A DNA stretch of 64,000 nucleotides from Lysobacter terrestris. Lineage in GTDB: Bacteria; Pseudomonadota; Gammaproteobacteria; Xanthomonadales; Xanthomonadaceae. The stretch's first letter is position 1; every line of letters starts with the position of its first letter. Shown in pieces: positions 20,680 through 28,335 of the stretch. The stretch spans positions 1,690,001 through 1,754,000 of the forward strand of contig NZ_CP060820.1 in NCBI RefSeq assembly GCF_014489475.1. Direction: 5' to 3'. The position numbers and the translations under genes were made by a program. A model generated the notes under the pieces. That model did no database searches, was not told the origin of the DNA, and worked only from the letters and a program-made list of their open reading frames with translations.

Positions 20680-21867
20680 ATGTCCGCATTGCTCGATTTC
20701 CTCGCCGGTGGCCTGTTGCAGGCCGGCTGGGTTGCCATCGCGATCTATTTCCTGGTCGCCACCCAGCTCACCATCTTCTCGGTGACGCTGTACCTGCACC
20801 GTTCGCAGGCGCATCGCGCCGTCGACTTTCATCCGGTGCTCGCGCACGTGTTCCGCTTCTGGACCTGGTTGTCGACCTCGATGATCACCAAGGAGTGGGC
20901 GGCGATCCACCGCAAGCACCACGCCAAGTGCGAGACCGAAGAGGATCCGCACAGCCCGCAGGTCAAGGGCATCAAGACCGTGTTCTGGCGCGGCGTCGAG
21001 CTGTACAAGGAAGCGCGCAACGATCGCGAGTCGATCGAGAAGTACGGCAAGGGCTGCCCGGACGACTGGATCGAGCGCCACCTGTACACGCCGCACGCCA
21101 CCCTCGGCCCGACGTTGTACCTGTTCATCAGCTTCGCCCTGTTCGGCTTCGTCGGCGTCGCGCTGTGGGCGATCCAGATGGCGTGGATTCCGTTCTGGGC
21201 CGCGGGCGTGGTCAACGGCCTCGGCCACTGGTGGGGCTACCGCAATTTCGAAAGCGCCGATACCTCGACCAACCTGTCGCCGTGGGGCGTGTGGATCGGC
21301 GGCGAGGAGCTGCACAACAACCACCACGCGTTCCCGTCGTCGGCGAAGTTCGCGCTGCGCAAGTTCGAACTCGACATCGGCTGGGTTGCGATCCGTGCGT
21401 TCGAGAAGGTCGGCCTGGCCAAGGTGCTGCGCGTCGCACCGACGCTCGACGTGCGCCCCAACATCGCCATGCCCGACGGCGAAACCATGAAGGCGTTGCT
21501 GGCGATCCGCTTCCAGGCGATGACCGACTATTACCGCAACGTCACCCTGCCGGCGCTGCGCGAAACCAAGTTCAAGCTGCCGCGCAAGCTGCGCCAGGGC
21601 CTGGCCGACGGCGGCCGCTGGCTCGACGACGACAAGCGCGCGCGCCTGCAGGCATGGCTGGCCGAGCGTCCGCGCATGGCGCAGCTGGCCGAATTCCGCG
21701 CCAAGCTGTCGCAGGTGCTCGACGAGCGCTCGCACGACGCGCAGGCCACCCTCGCCAAGCTGCAGGCGTGGTGCGCCGAAGCCGAGGCCTCGGGCAATGC
21801 CGCGCTGCAGGCGTTCTCGATGCGCATGAAGGGCTACGCACTGGCCCCGGCGCGCATCGGCGCGTGA
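20680..21867 (+). CDS. Acyl-CoA/acyl-lipid delta-9 type fatty acid desaturase
   Basis: 395-residue membrane desaturase. The three histidine boxes for the di-iron centre are HRSQAH, HRKHHA (IHRKHHAKC) and HNNHHAF (EELHNNHHAFPSS), with hydrophobic segments around residues 10-35, 60-75, 150-175 and 180-200. The C-terminal 120 residues are helical and charged, longer than the minimal desaturase and typical of the proteobacterial DesA-like type. It introduces a double bond into long-chain acyl groups, adjusting membrane fluidity. The ATG at 20680 starts just before the first hydrophobic segment. Upstream about 200 bp contains no obvious gene. Confidence 0.93.
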   Translation: MSALLDFLAGGLLQAGWVAIAIYFLVATQLTIFSVTLYLHRSQAHRAVDFHPVLAHVFRFWTWLSTSMITKEWAAIHRKHHAKCETEEDPHSPQVKGIKTVFWRGVELYKEARNDRESIEKYGKGCPDDWIERHLYTPHATLGPTLYLFISFALFGFVGVALWAIQMAWIPFWAAGVVNGLGHWWGYRNFESADTSTNLSPWGVWIGGEELHNNHHAFPSSAKFALRKFELDIGWVAIRAFEKVGLAKVLRVAPTLDVRPNIAMPDGETMKALLAIRFQAMTDYYRNVTLPALRETKFKLPRKLRQGLADGGRWLDDDKRARLQAWLAERPRMAQLAEFRAKLSQVLDERSHDAQATLAKLQAWCAEAEASGNAALQAFSMRMKGYALAPARIGA

Positions 21868-21959
21868 TGCGCGCACGCGACGGACGCACGACGACGGAAG
21901 GGGCGGCAACGCCCCTTCCGCGTTTGCGGCGCCGGCGCGGCCGCGGCACAGTGCCGCGC

Positions 21960-22301
21960 ATGCTGGCCCGCCTTCCCCTGCTGCTTGCCTGCGCCGCCGT
22001 GTTCGGCCCCGGTCCGGTGGTTGCGCAGGTCGTGGCCGCCCACGACTACGTCGCGCGCATGGACGCCGACCAGGACGGCCGCGTGTCGCTGGCCGAGTAC
22101 CAGGGCTGGATGGGCTATGCGTTCGAACGCATGGACGCCAACCGCGACGGCGTGCTGGCCGTGGATGAGCTGCCCGGCGGCAAGGGCAAGCCGGTTTCGC
22201 TGGTCGAACACCGCGAGTCGCTGGCGGCGATGTTCCGTCGCCAGGACGCGAACGCCGACGGCTTCCTCGACGCGAAGGAACTCGCCGCGCCGCCGCGCTG
22301 A
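21960..22301 (+). CDS. Small secreted EF-hand protein
   Basis: 113 residues with a signal peptide (cut near VVAQ). Three calcium-binding loops are visible: MDADQDGRVSLAEY, MDANRDGVLAVDEL and QDANADGFLDAKEL, each with Asp at 1, 3, 5 and Glu at 12. It probably binds Ca2+ in the periplasm; its partner is unknown. Short, monocistronic, 92 bp after the desaturase. Confidence 0.85.
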   Translation: MLARLPLLLACAAVFGPGPVVAQVVAAHDYVARMDADQDGRVSLAEYQGWMGYAFERMDANRDGVLAVDELPGGKGKPVSLVEHRESLAAMFRRQDANADGFLDAKELAAPPR

Positions 22302-22356
22302 ACCGGCGCAATGACGCGCGGGCGCAATCTTCCGGCGCGCTCACTAGAATGCGCGC

Positions 22357-23337
22357 ATGACCATCCTCGTGACCGGCGCGGCCGGCTTCATCGGCGCCCA
22401 CGTGTGCCGCGCATTGCTGGACCGCGGCGACGCCGTGGTCGGGCTCGACAACTACAACGATTATTACGATCCGCAGATCAAGCGCGATCGCATCAAGGCG
22501 TTGTGCCCGGATGCCGACATCCGCGTGCTCGACCTGGTCGACCGCGACGGTCTGGCGGCGTTGTTCGACGAGGTTAAGCCGGATCGCGTCGTGCACCTGG
22601 CCGCGCAGGCCGGCGTGCGCTACTCGCTGACCCATCCGCACGCCTACGTCGACAGCAACCTGGTCGGCTTCGTCAACCTGCTCGAGCTGTGCCGGCACCG
22701 CGGCGTGCAGCACCTGGCGTACGCCAGTTCCTCGTCGGTGTACGGCGATTCGGCGACGCCGCCGTTCTCCGAGGACCAGCGCATCGACCAGCCGCGCTCG
22801 CTGTACGCCGCGACCAAGGCGGCGAACGAGCTGATGGCGCACACCTACGCGCACCTGTACCGGCTGCATTCCACCGGGCTGCGTTTCTTCACCGTGTATG
22901 GCCCGTGGGGGCGCCCGGACATGGCGCCGCTGCTGTTCTCGCGCGCTGTGCTGGCGGGGCGGCCGATCGAGGTGTTCAACCACGGCCGGATGCGCCGCGA
23001 CTTCACCTTCATCGCCGACATCGTCGCCGGCGTGCTCGGCGCGCTCGACCATCCGCCCGAGGGCGGCATCTCGCCCGAAAGCGCGCCGCACCGCGTCTTC
23101 AACCTCGGCAACCACACCCCGGTCGAGCTGGAGCGCTTCATCGCGGTGATCGAGCAGGCGGCCGGGCGGCCGGCGCAGAAGGTGTACAAGCCGATGCAGC
23201 CCGGCGACATGGTCGAAACCATGGCCGACACCGCGCGGGCGCGGGCGGCGTTCGGCTTCGAGCCGGCCACGCCGATCGAGTCCGGCCTGCCGCAGGTGGT
23301 GGCGTGGTGCCGGGATTACTTCGGCGACCGCGCCTGA
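22357..23337 (+). CDS. NAD-dependent nucleotide-sugar epimerase (UDP-glucuronate 4-epimerase-like)
   Basis: 326-residue extended SDR enzyme. The NAD-binding GAAGFIGAH is at residues 7-15, followed by DNYNDYYDPQIKRDR, the catalytic region SSSSVYGDSATPPFSE and the YAATK motif (SLYAATKAANEL), then RFFTVYGPWGRPDMA. The DNYNDYYD and GRPDMA signatures are those of the CapI/LspL UDP-glucuronate epimerase group, which makes UDP-galacturonate for lipopolysaccharide or capsule. The exact substrate is inferred. Followed by a GT2 and a LAB_N gene on the same strand. Confidence 0.9.
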   Translation: MTILVTGAAGFIGAHVCRALLDRGDAVVGLDNYNDYYDPQIKRDRIKALCPDADIRVLDLVDRDGLAALFDEVKPDRVVHLAAQAGVRYSLTHPHAYVDSNLVGFVNLLELCRHRGVQHLAYASSSSVYGDSATPPFSEDQRIDQPRSLYAATKAANELMAHTYAHLYRLHSTGLRFFTVYGPWGRPDMAPLLFSRAVLAGRPIEVFNHGRMRRDFTFIADIVAGVLGALDHPPEGGISPESAPHRVFNLGNHTPVELERFIAVIEQAAGRPAQKVYKPMQPGDMVETMADTARARAAFGFEPATPIESGLPQVVAWCRDYFGDRA

Positions 23338-23434
23338 ACCGTCCTGCCGGCGAGACTGACGGCGCAACGGCGGGCGGGTACGATGCACGCCCACCGGACC
23401 CGTTCAGCCGCGCGCAAGGCCGCGCGGGCGCCCC

Positions 23435-24163
23435 ATGACCCCACAGCTGCCTCAAATCTCCGTCGTCGTGCCCGTGTTCAACGAACAGGACAACGTCCCC
23501 CCGCTGGTGCACGAGATCGTTGCGGCCCTGCGCGGCGTGGTCGCGTTCGAGATCGTCTATGTCGACGACCGTTCGCGCGACAACACCCTCGCCGTGCTGC
23601 GCGACCTCAAGGCGCAGGTGCCCGAGCTGCGCGTGCTCCACCACACCGACCAGAGCGGGCAGAGCACCGCGATCCGCACCGGCGTGAAGGCCGCGCGCGG
23701 CGCGTGGGTCGCCACCCTCGACGGCGACGGCCAGAACGACCCGGCCGACATCCCCAAGCTGATCGCCGAACGCGCCAAGGGCAGCGCAGACGTGAAGCTG
23801 TTCGCCGGCTGGCGCGTCAACCGCCAGGACAGCGGCAGCAAGCGCTGGGCCAGCAAGTGGGCCAACGCGATCCGCGCGCGCATGCTGCGCGACGCCACCC
23901 CCGACACCGGCTGCGGGATCAAGCTGTTCGAACGCGCCGCGTTCCTCGACCTGCCCTACTTCGATCACATGCACCGCTACCTGCCGGCGCTGATGCAGCG
24001 CGCGGGCTGGAAGACGGTGAGTGTGCCGGTCAACCACCGCGCCCGCACCGCGGGCGTGTCCAAGTACAACAACCTCAACCGCGCCCTGGTCGGCATCCGC
24101 GACCTGCGCGGGGTGGCCTGGCTGATCGTGCGCAGCAAGCGCACGGCGGTGGAGGAGGTCTGA
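23435..24163 (+). CDS. Family 2 glycosyltransferase (polyprenyl-phosphate glycosyltransferase type)
   Basis: 242 residues, single GT-A domain without C-terminal membrane anchors. SVVVPVFNEQDNVPPLV opens the Rossmann fold, VDDRSRDNT carries the nucleotide-binding Asp residues, and DGDGQNDP is the DxD-like metal site. It resembles dolichol-phosphate-mannose synthase/ArnC-type enzymes that load a sugar on a lipid carrier. The stop overlaps the start of the following LAB_N gene by one base (TGATG), so the products probably act together in lipid A or cell envelope modification. Confidence 0.9.
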   Translation: MTPQLPQISVVVPVFNEQDNVPPLVHEIVAALRGVVAFEIVYVDDRSRDNTLAVLRDLKAQVPELRVLHHTDQSGQSTAIRTGVKAARGAWVATLDGDGQNDPADIPKLIAERAKGSADVKLFAGWRVNRQDSGSKRWASKWANAIRARMLRDATPDTGCGIKLFERAAFLDLPYFDHMHRYLPALMQRAGWKTVSVPVNHRARTAGVSKYNNLNRALVGIRDLRGVAWLIVRSKRTAVEEV

Positions 24164-24534
24164 TGTTGCTGATGGCAGCGGCGGCGGTCGCCGCGGGTGG
24201 GGCGGACGTCATGGACGCGCCGATCCCGTGGCTGGACTGGACCGGCCTGCACATGTCGCCGTGGAAGCTGATCGGCCTGACCGGCGCGCTGATGTTCGGC
24301 GGGCGCTGGCTGGTGCAGTTCGTCGCCAGCAAGCGCCAGGGCAAGCCGGTGATCCCGCGGCTGTTCTGGTACATGAGCATCGTGGGCAGCGTGATGACCC
24401 TGGCCTACTTCGTCTTCGGCAAGAACGACTCGGTCGGCATCCTGCAGAACCTGTTCCCGACCTTCACGGCCTGCTACAGCCTGTGGCTGGACATCCGCCA
24501 CCGCGGCTGGCGCCGGGATAAGGCGACCCATTGA
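24163..24534 (+). CDS. LAB_N (lipid-A-disaccharide synthase N-terminal domain) membrane protein
   Basis: 123 residues with three hydrophobic helices. The conserved LAB_N features are SPWKLIGLTGALMFGGRWLVQFVASKRQGKPVIPRLFWY, then YFVFGKNDSVGILQNLFPTFTACYSLWL. Such stand-alone proteins are found beside GT2 enzymes and lipid A modification genes; their biochemical role is not settled. Translationally coupled to the GT2 gene. An extra hydrophobic N-terminal run (MLLMAAAAVAAGG) looks like a signal sequence. Confidence 0.88.
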   Translation: MLLMAAAAVAAGGADVMDAPIPWLDWTGLHMSPWKLIGLTGALMFGGRWLVQFVASKRQGKPVIPRLFWYMSIVGSVMTLAYFVFGKNDSVGILQNLFPTFTACYSLWLDIRHRGWRRDKATH

Positions 24535-24535
24535 C

Positions 24536-24557
24536 GTAGGGCGGGCTCCAGCCCGCC
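24536..24557. repeat. Short palindromic GTAGGGCGGGCT element
   Basis: GGCGGGCT-CC-AGCCCGCC hairpin right after the LAB_N gene; related to the element at 15831. It may also act as a terminator, though no T-run follows. Confidence 0.5.
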
Positions 24558-24647
24558 TCGCAGCCTTGCCCTCGCCCACCGGGGAGGAGTCCGGCCCATC
24601 CCAGCCCCGAAGCCTCGGCCCGTCGGGACCGGGCCTGTGGATAAGCC

Positions 24648-24676
24648 TTGCCCGGCCCGGTCGGCGCGGGCATAAT
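24648..24676 (+). promoter_or_regulatory. Putative sigma-70 promoter for rpmB-rpmG
   Basis: TTGCCC (24648-24653) and CATAAT (24671-24676) with a 17-bp spacer. Transcription would begin near 24683, giving a leader of about 175 bases with GC-rich inverted repeats. The 325-bp gap 24535-24859 otherwise contains nothing coding that I can support. Confidence 0.5.
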
Positions 24677-24859
24677 GCGCGGCTCGCTGCGTCCGGTCGG
24701 CTTAGGCCTAGACCGGGCGGGACCGGAACCACGATTCCCTCCCGCCGCCGGCAGCGGACATTTTTCCTACCTGTATCGTGAGCCGCCGCAATCCATCGCG
24801 GGCGGAGGGGCCGCCGCCTCCCTGGCCAAGGGAAGCATCAATTACCTCTCGAGGTGCGT

Positions 24860-25096
24860 ATGTCCCGAGTTTGCCAAGTAACCGGCAAGCGTACGACGAC
24901 CGGCAACAACGTCTCGCACGCAATGAACAAGACCCGCCGCCGTTTCCTCCCGAACCTGCATGAACGCCGGTTCTGGGTTGCCAGCGAAAACCGCTGGGTG
25001 AAGCTGCGCCTTTCCAACGCTGGCCTGCGCACCATCGACAAGAACGGCATCGACGCCGTCCTGGCCGACCTGCGCAAGCGCGGCGAGAAGATCTGA
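24860..25096 (+). CDS. rpmB: 50S ribosomal protein L28
   Basis: 78 residues, the normal length. [39 protein letters not shown] and [15 protein letters not shown] are diagnostic for bL28. GAGG 6 bases upstream of the ATG is the ribosome-binding site; the in-frame GTG/ATG two codons earlier was rejected. rpmG follows 15 bp later, as in most proteobacteria. Confidence 0.98.
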   Translation: MSRVCQVTGKRTTTGNNVSHAMNKTRRRFLPNLHERRFWVASENRWVKLRLSNAGLRTIDKNGIDAVLADLRKRGEKI

Positions 25097-25111
25097 AGGA
25101 GGATCTGAATC

Positions 25112-25276
25112 ATGGCTTCCAAGCGCGACAAGATCCGTCTGATCTCCTCGGCCAACACCGGCCACTTCTACACCACGGACAAGAACAAGAAGAACACGCC
25201 GAACAAGATGGAGGTCAAGAAGTACGACCCCGTCGTTCGCAAGCATGTGATCTACAAGGAAGGCAAGATCAAGTAA
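25112..25276 (+). CDS. rpmG: 50S ribosomal protein L33
   Basis: 54 residues: [40 protein letters not shown] and [10 protein letters not shown] are typical of bL33. This is the Cys-free (non zinc-binding) form. A strong AAGGAGG precedes the ATG. Second gene of the rpmBG operon, ended by the terminator at 25321. Confidence 0.98.
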   Translation: MASKRDKIRLISSANTGHFYTTDKNKKNTPNKMEVKKYDPVVRKHVIYKEGKIK

Positions 25277-25320
25277 GTCTTCCGGCCGGCTCGTAACCGG
25301 CTTGTTCGAAGATGTACCGA

Positions 25321-25348
25321 AGCCCGCCGCAAGGCGGGCTTTCTTTTT
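25321..25348 (+). terminator. Intrinsic terminator of rpmBG
   Basis: Stem AGCCCGCC / GGCGGGCT with GCAA loop, followed by TTCTTTTT. It is 44 bp after the rpmG stop. Confidence 0.9.
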
Positions 25349-25373
25349 GCCCGCCCGAACGCCAGGAGACGAC

Positions 25374-25853
25374 ATGAACATCCAAGCGCCCAACCGCGTC
25401 GCCCACAGCTACGTGCAGCAGCTCGTCGCCGAACCCGCGCGCGTCTTCCCGCTGCTGTGCCCGGTGCGCGAAGCGGACTGGATCGAAGGCTGGAACCCGC
25501 TGCTGGTCGTGAGCGCGTCCGGCGTGGCCGAACCCGACTGCGTGTTCACCACCGCGGCCGAACCCGGCGACGCGATCTGGTACGTCACCCGGCACGAAGC
25601 CGACGCCGGCTTCGTCGAGATGCTGAAGATCACGCCGGGCGTCACCGCGTGCCGCCTGCGCATCCAGCTGCAGGCGAGCGCTGCCGGTTGCGACGCCATC
25701 GTCACGTACATGCACACCAGCCTGGGTGTGGAAGGCGATGCCTTCGTCGCCGGGTTCACCGCGGCGTACTACGAACAGTTCATGCGCGACTGGGAAGCGC
25801 GGCTCAACCATTATCTGGAACACGGCACGGCGTTGGCCGGCGCGCGCGAGTAG
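25374..25853 (+). CDS. SRPBCC-family (START/Bet v1-like) protein
   Basis: 159 residues, no signal peptide. The layout (APNRVAHSYVQQLVAEPARVFPLLCPVREADWIEGWNP near the N-terminus, beta strands, and a final long helix FMRDWEARLNHYLEHG) is that of the SRPBCC fold, which holds hydrophobic ligands. The substrate is unknown. ATG at 25374 has GGAGA 7 bases upstream. Starts immediately after the rpmBG terminator, so it has its own promoter or reads through. Confidence 0.75.
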   Translation: MNIQAPNRVAHSYVQQLVAEPARVFPLLCPVREADWIEGWNPLLVVSASGVAEPDCVFTTAAEPGDAIWYVTRHEADAGFVEMLKITPGVTACRLRIQLQASAAGCDAIVTYMHTSLGVEGDAFVAGFTAAYYEQFMRDWEARLNHYLEHGTALAGARE

Positions 25854-25860
25854 ATACGAC

Positions 25861-25891
25861 AAAAACAAAGCCCCGGTCGCAGCCGGGGCTT
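25861..25891 (-). terminator. Intrinsic terminator of the M28 protease gene
   Basis: AAGCCCCGG (25868-25876) / CCGGGGCTT (25883-25891); on the minus strand it is followed by TGTTTTTGT. Lies 29 bp past the protease stop and also faces the SRPBCC gene end. Confidence 0.8.
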
Positions 25892-25919
25892 GTGGCTTGC
25901 AGAAACCCGTGTCACTGCA

Positions 25920-28166
25920 TCAGAACGTGATGCCCCAGTTGTCGATCCTGCCGACATCGCCATTGGCGTTGTCGTTCACGCGCAGCTTCCACGTGCCGTT
26001 GAGCGCCTCGCTCGACAGGTTCAGCGTCACCGTCTTGTTGATGTTGTCGGTGCTGCTGCCGGTGCGGTTGTGGATGTTGTACAGCGTGCCGTCCGGTGCG
26101 ACCAGGTCGACCTTCAGGTCGCCGATGTAGGTGTGCACGATCGCCACGGTCGCCGAGGTGTCCGCCGGTGCATTACCGCTGCGGCCGGAGACCGTGACCG
26201 GCGAATCCACCGTGGCGTTGTCGTTGATCGCGTAGTCGGTCGTGTTGCTGTAGCTCGTGCGCGGACCGCTGATCGTGTAGCTGCCGGTGAGGCTCATCCC
26301 GGAGAAGGCAGAGTAGCCCTTGACCAGCACATGCCACGTACCCGGTGTCGCCGCCGGAAGATTGCAGGTTTCGGCAGTGGTACTGCCTTCGGACTTGCAG
26401 TCGTAGCTGGTGGTGGTCGGCGCGGTGCCGAACTTCACGTACAGGTCGGCATCGCCCGTGCCGCCGCTGGTGACGAACTTCAATCCGGTCGAGTCGCTTG
26501 GCACCTGCATCGTCCAGCGCTGTTCGCTGCCCGTGGCCCCGCTGATGCCGGTGACCGCGACGCCGTTCTGCAGGTTCGAACCGCTGCTGCCCACGGTCAC
26601 CGTCTGCGACTTGCTGTTGCTGGCGCCACCGTTGTCGGTGACGGTCAGCGTGACGGTGTAACTGCCCGCCGCCGCGTAGGTGTGGCTGGGATTGGTCGAG
26701 GTGGACGACGTACCGTCACCGAAGGTCCAGCTGCGCGACGCGATGCTGCCATCGCTGTCGCTTGACGCGTCGGTGAAGTTCACCGTGAGTCCGCTCACGC
26801 TGCTGCTGAAGTTCGCCACCGGCGGTGCGTTGCTGCTGCCGCCCGCGGTCTTTCCCAGTTCGCCGAGGAAGGCGAGGCCGAACTTGGCGAAATGCGCCGA
26901 CGGGGCCGCGCTGTCGCCCATGTTCGCCAGCGTGTCTGCGGTGGTGTGGATGTTCGGGTTGTACCCGCCACTGGCGGTGCCGCCTTCGAACATGATCGCG
27001 GCGGGATAGCCGGCGCTCGTCCACGAGGCGTGGTCGGAACAGCCGTAGCCGCAGGTGTAGGTGCCGCGCTGGATGCCGAGCGGCGCCAGGTACGTGTCGA
27101 ACAGGTCGGCGAGGAATTGCTTCATGTCCGCGCTCGAATAGTCGCTGACGATGCGCATCTCGGTGCTGCCTGTCTGGTAGTTGGTCATGTCCAGTTGCAG
27201 CACGCCGACGACGTTGGTGCCGGCGGTCTTGAACGACTGCGCGATAGCGTTGGAACCGCGTAGGCCGACTTCCTCCGCCGCATAACCCATGAACTTCACG
27301 GTGCGCTTCGGGCGCCAGCCATTGGCGAGCGACACGCGCAACACTTCGGTGAGCGTGGCGATGCCCGAAGCGTCGTCGTCCGCGCCCGGTGCGACTTGCG
27401 AGGTGCTGCCACCGGCACTGCCGTTGATCGAATCCAGGTGCGCGCCCAGCACTACCACTTCGTTCGGCAGCTCGACGCCCTGGATGGTGAGGATCACCGA
27501 CGGCTGCGTGGAACAGTTGCTGCAGCCGGTGTACAGCTCGCTGCTGACGTCGCTGCGGCCACTGGCGAGGCTGTCCCAGGTCGACTTGATCCATTCCGCC
27601 GACGTTTTGCCGGTGGTCGATGTGTAATAGCGGTTGGTGTAGCCCGACAGCGTGCCGATCGTCGCCTTGATGCGGCTGGCGTCGACGTTGCCCAGCCACG
27701 GATTCACCGTGGCGCCGTTGTCGATCGGTGCGGCGAGCAGTGCATTGGCAAGCGAAGAGCCCTTCATCGCCTGCGCGCTGCGATCGTTGCGGATGAAGGT
27801 CTCGGCATCGGTAAGGCTGTCGAAGGCGAAGAAGCCACCGCAGCGGTTCTCCTTCTCGTGCACGTGGCGGGCGAGGTCGCCGACCTGGTGTGAACGCAGC
27901 CTGGCGATGACCAGTTCATGGCCCTGGCTGTCTCGACGCGACAGGCCTTCAGTGGCCACGTCCTGCAGGCCGGCGAGATAGGTCGCGCGCGAGGCCACGA
28001 CATATACCGGCGCATGCGGGTCCTCGGCGGAAGCGGGCGTGGAGGTGCGCGTCTGCGCCTGCACGGAAGGCACGAGGACGGCGGCGCCAAGCAGCGCGGC
28101 CGACAGCAGGTGGACGACGGAAACCGGAGCGGCAAGCGATGCCCTCCGCATGGAACGGAACTTCAT
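25920..28166 (-). CDS. Secreted M28 family aminopeptidase with PKD, PPC and P-domains
   Basis: 748 residues. Signal peptide (cut near VQAQ), propeptide to about 150, then the M28 zinc peptidase: H243/D245 (GAHLDS), bridging D263 (PGADDDASG), catalytic and ligand Glu298-Glu299 (YAAEEVG), Asp near 326, and H407 (NIHTTADT). Downstream are a PKD domain (about 448-525), a pre-peptidase C-terminal (PPC) domain (533-628) and a P/HomoB domain (640-748). It would be an extracellular leucyl-type aminopeptidase. Its last 215 residues are nearly the same as those of the neighbouring M4 protease. The two genes lie in tandem on the minus strand. Confidence 0.93.
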   Translation of the reverse strand: MKFRSMRRASLAAPVSVVHLLSAALLGAAVLVPSVQAQTRTSTPASAEDPHAPVYVVASRATYLAGLQDVATEGLSRRDSQGHELVIARLRSHQVGDLARHVHEKENRCGGFFAFDSLTDAETFIRNDRSAQAMKGSSLANALLAAPIDNGATVNPWLGNVDASRIKATIGTLSGYTNRYYTSTTGKTSAEWIKSTWDSLASGRSDVSSELYTGCSNCSTQPSVILTIQGVELPNEVVVLGAHLDSINGSAGGSTSQVAPGADDDASGIATLTEVLRVSLANGWRPKRTVKFMGYAAEEVGLRGSNAIAQSFKTAGTNVVGVLQLDMTNYQTGSTEMRIVSDYSSADMKQFLADLFDTYLAPLGIQRGTYTCGYGCSDHASWTSAGYPAAIMFEGGTASGGYNPNIHTTADTLANMGDSAAPSAHFAKFGLAFLGELGKTAGGSSNAPPVANFSSSVSGLTVNFTDASSDSDGSIASRSWTFGDGTSSTSTNPSHTYAAAGSYTVTLTVTDNGGASNSKSQTVTVGSSGSNLQNGVAVTGISGATGSEQRWTMQVPSDSTGLKFVTSGGTGDADLYVKFGTAPTTTSYDCKSEGSTTAETCNLPAATPGTWHVLVKGYSAFSGMSLTGSYTISGPRTSYSNTTDYAINDNATVDSPVTVSGRSGNAPADTSATVAIVHTYIGDLKVDLVAPDGTLYNIHNRTGSSTDNINKTVTLNLSSEALNGTWKLRVNDNANGDVGRIDNWGITF

Positions 28167-28242
28167 CGGACTCTCCCTGTGATGCTCATCGGCGCGTCCT
28201 GCACGGGTGCCGGCGCGACCCAGCCGACGATGACGTGGATAC

Positions 28243-28275
28243 GAAGCCGGCGAGCCGCAACGGCTCGCCGGCTTC
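28243..28275 (-). terminator. Strong hairpin between the M4 and M28 protease genes
   Basis: Perfect 15-bp stem GAAGCCGGCGAGCCG / CGGCTCGCCGGCTTC with a CAA loop. No U-tract follows on the minus strand, so it may be a terminator without a tail, an RNA-stabilising hairpin, or both. Confidence 0.5.
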
Positions 28276-28335
28276 GAGGTTCAATGCGTTCGCAGCCAGC
28301 AGTCCGGACCGGTTGCCGGTCCGGACCACGCGGCA

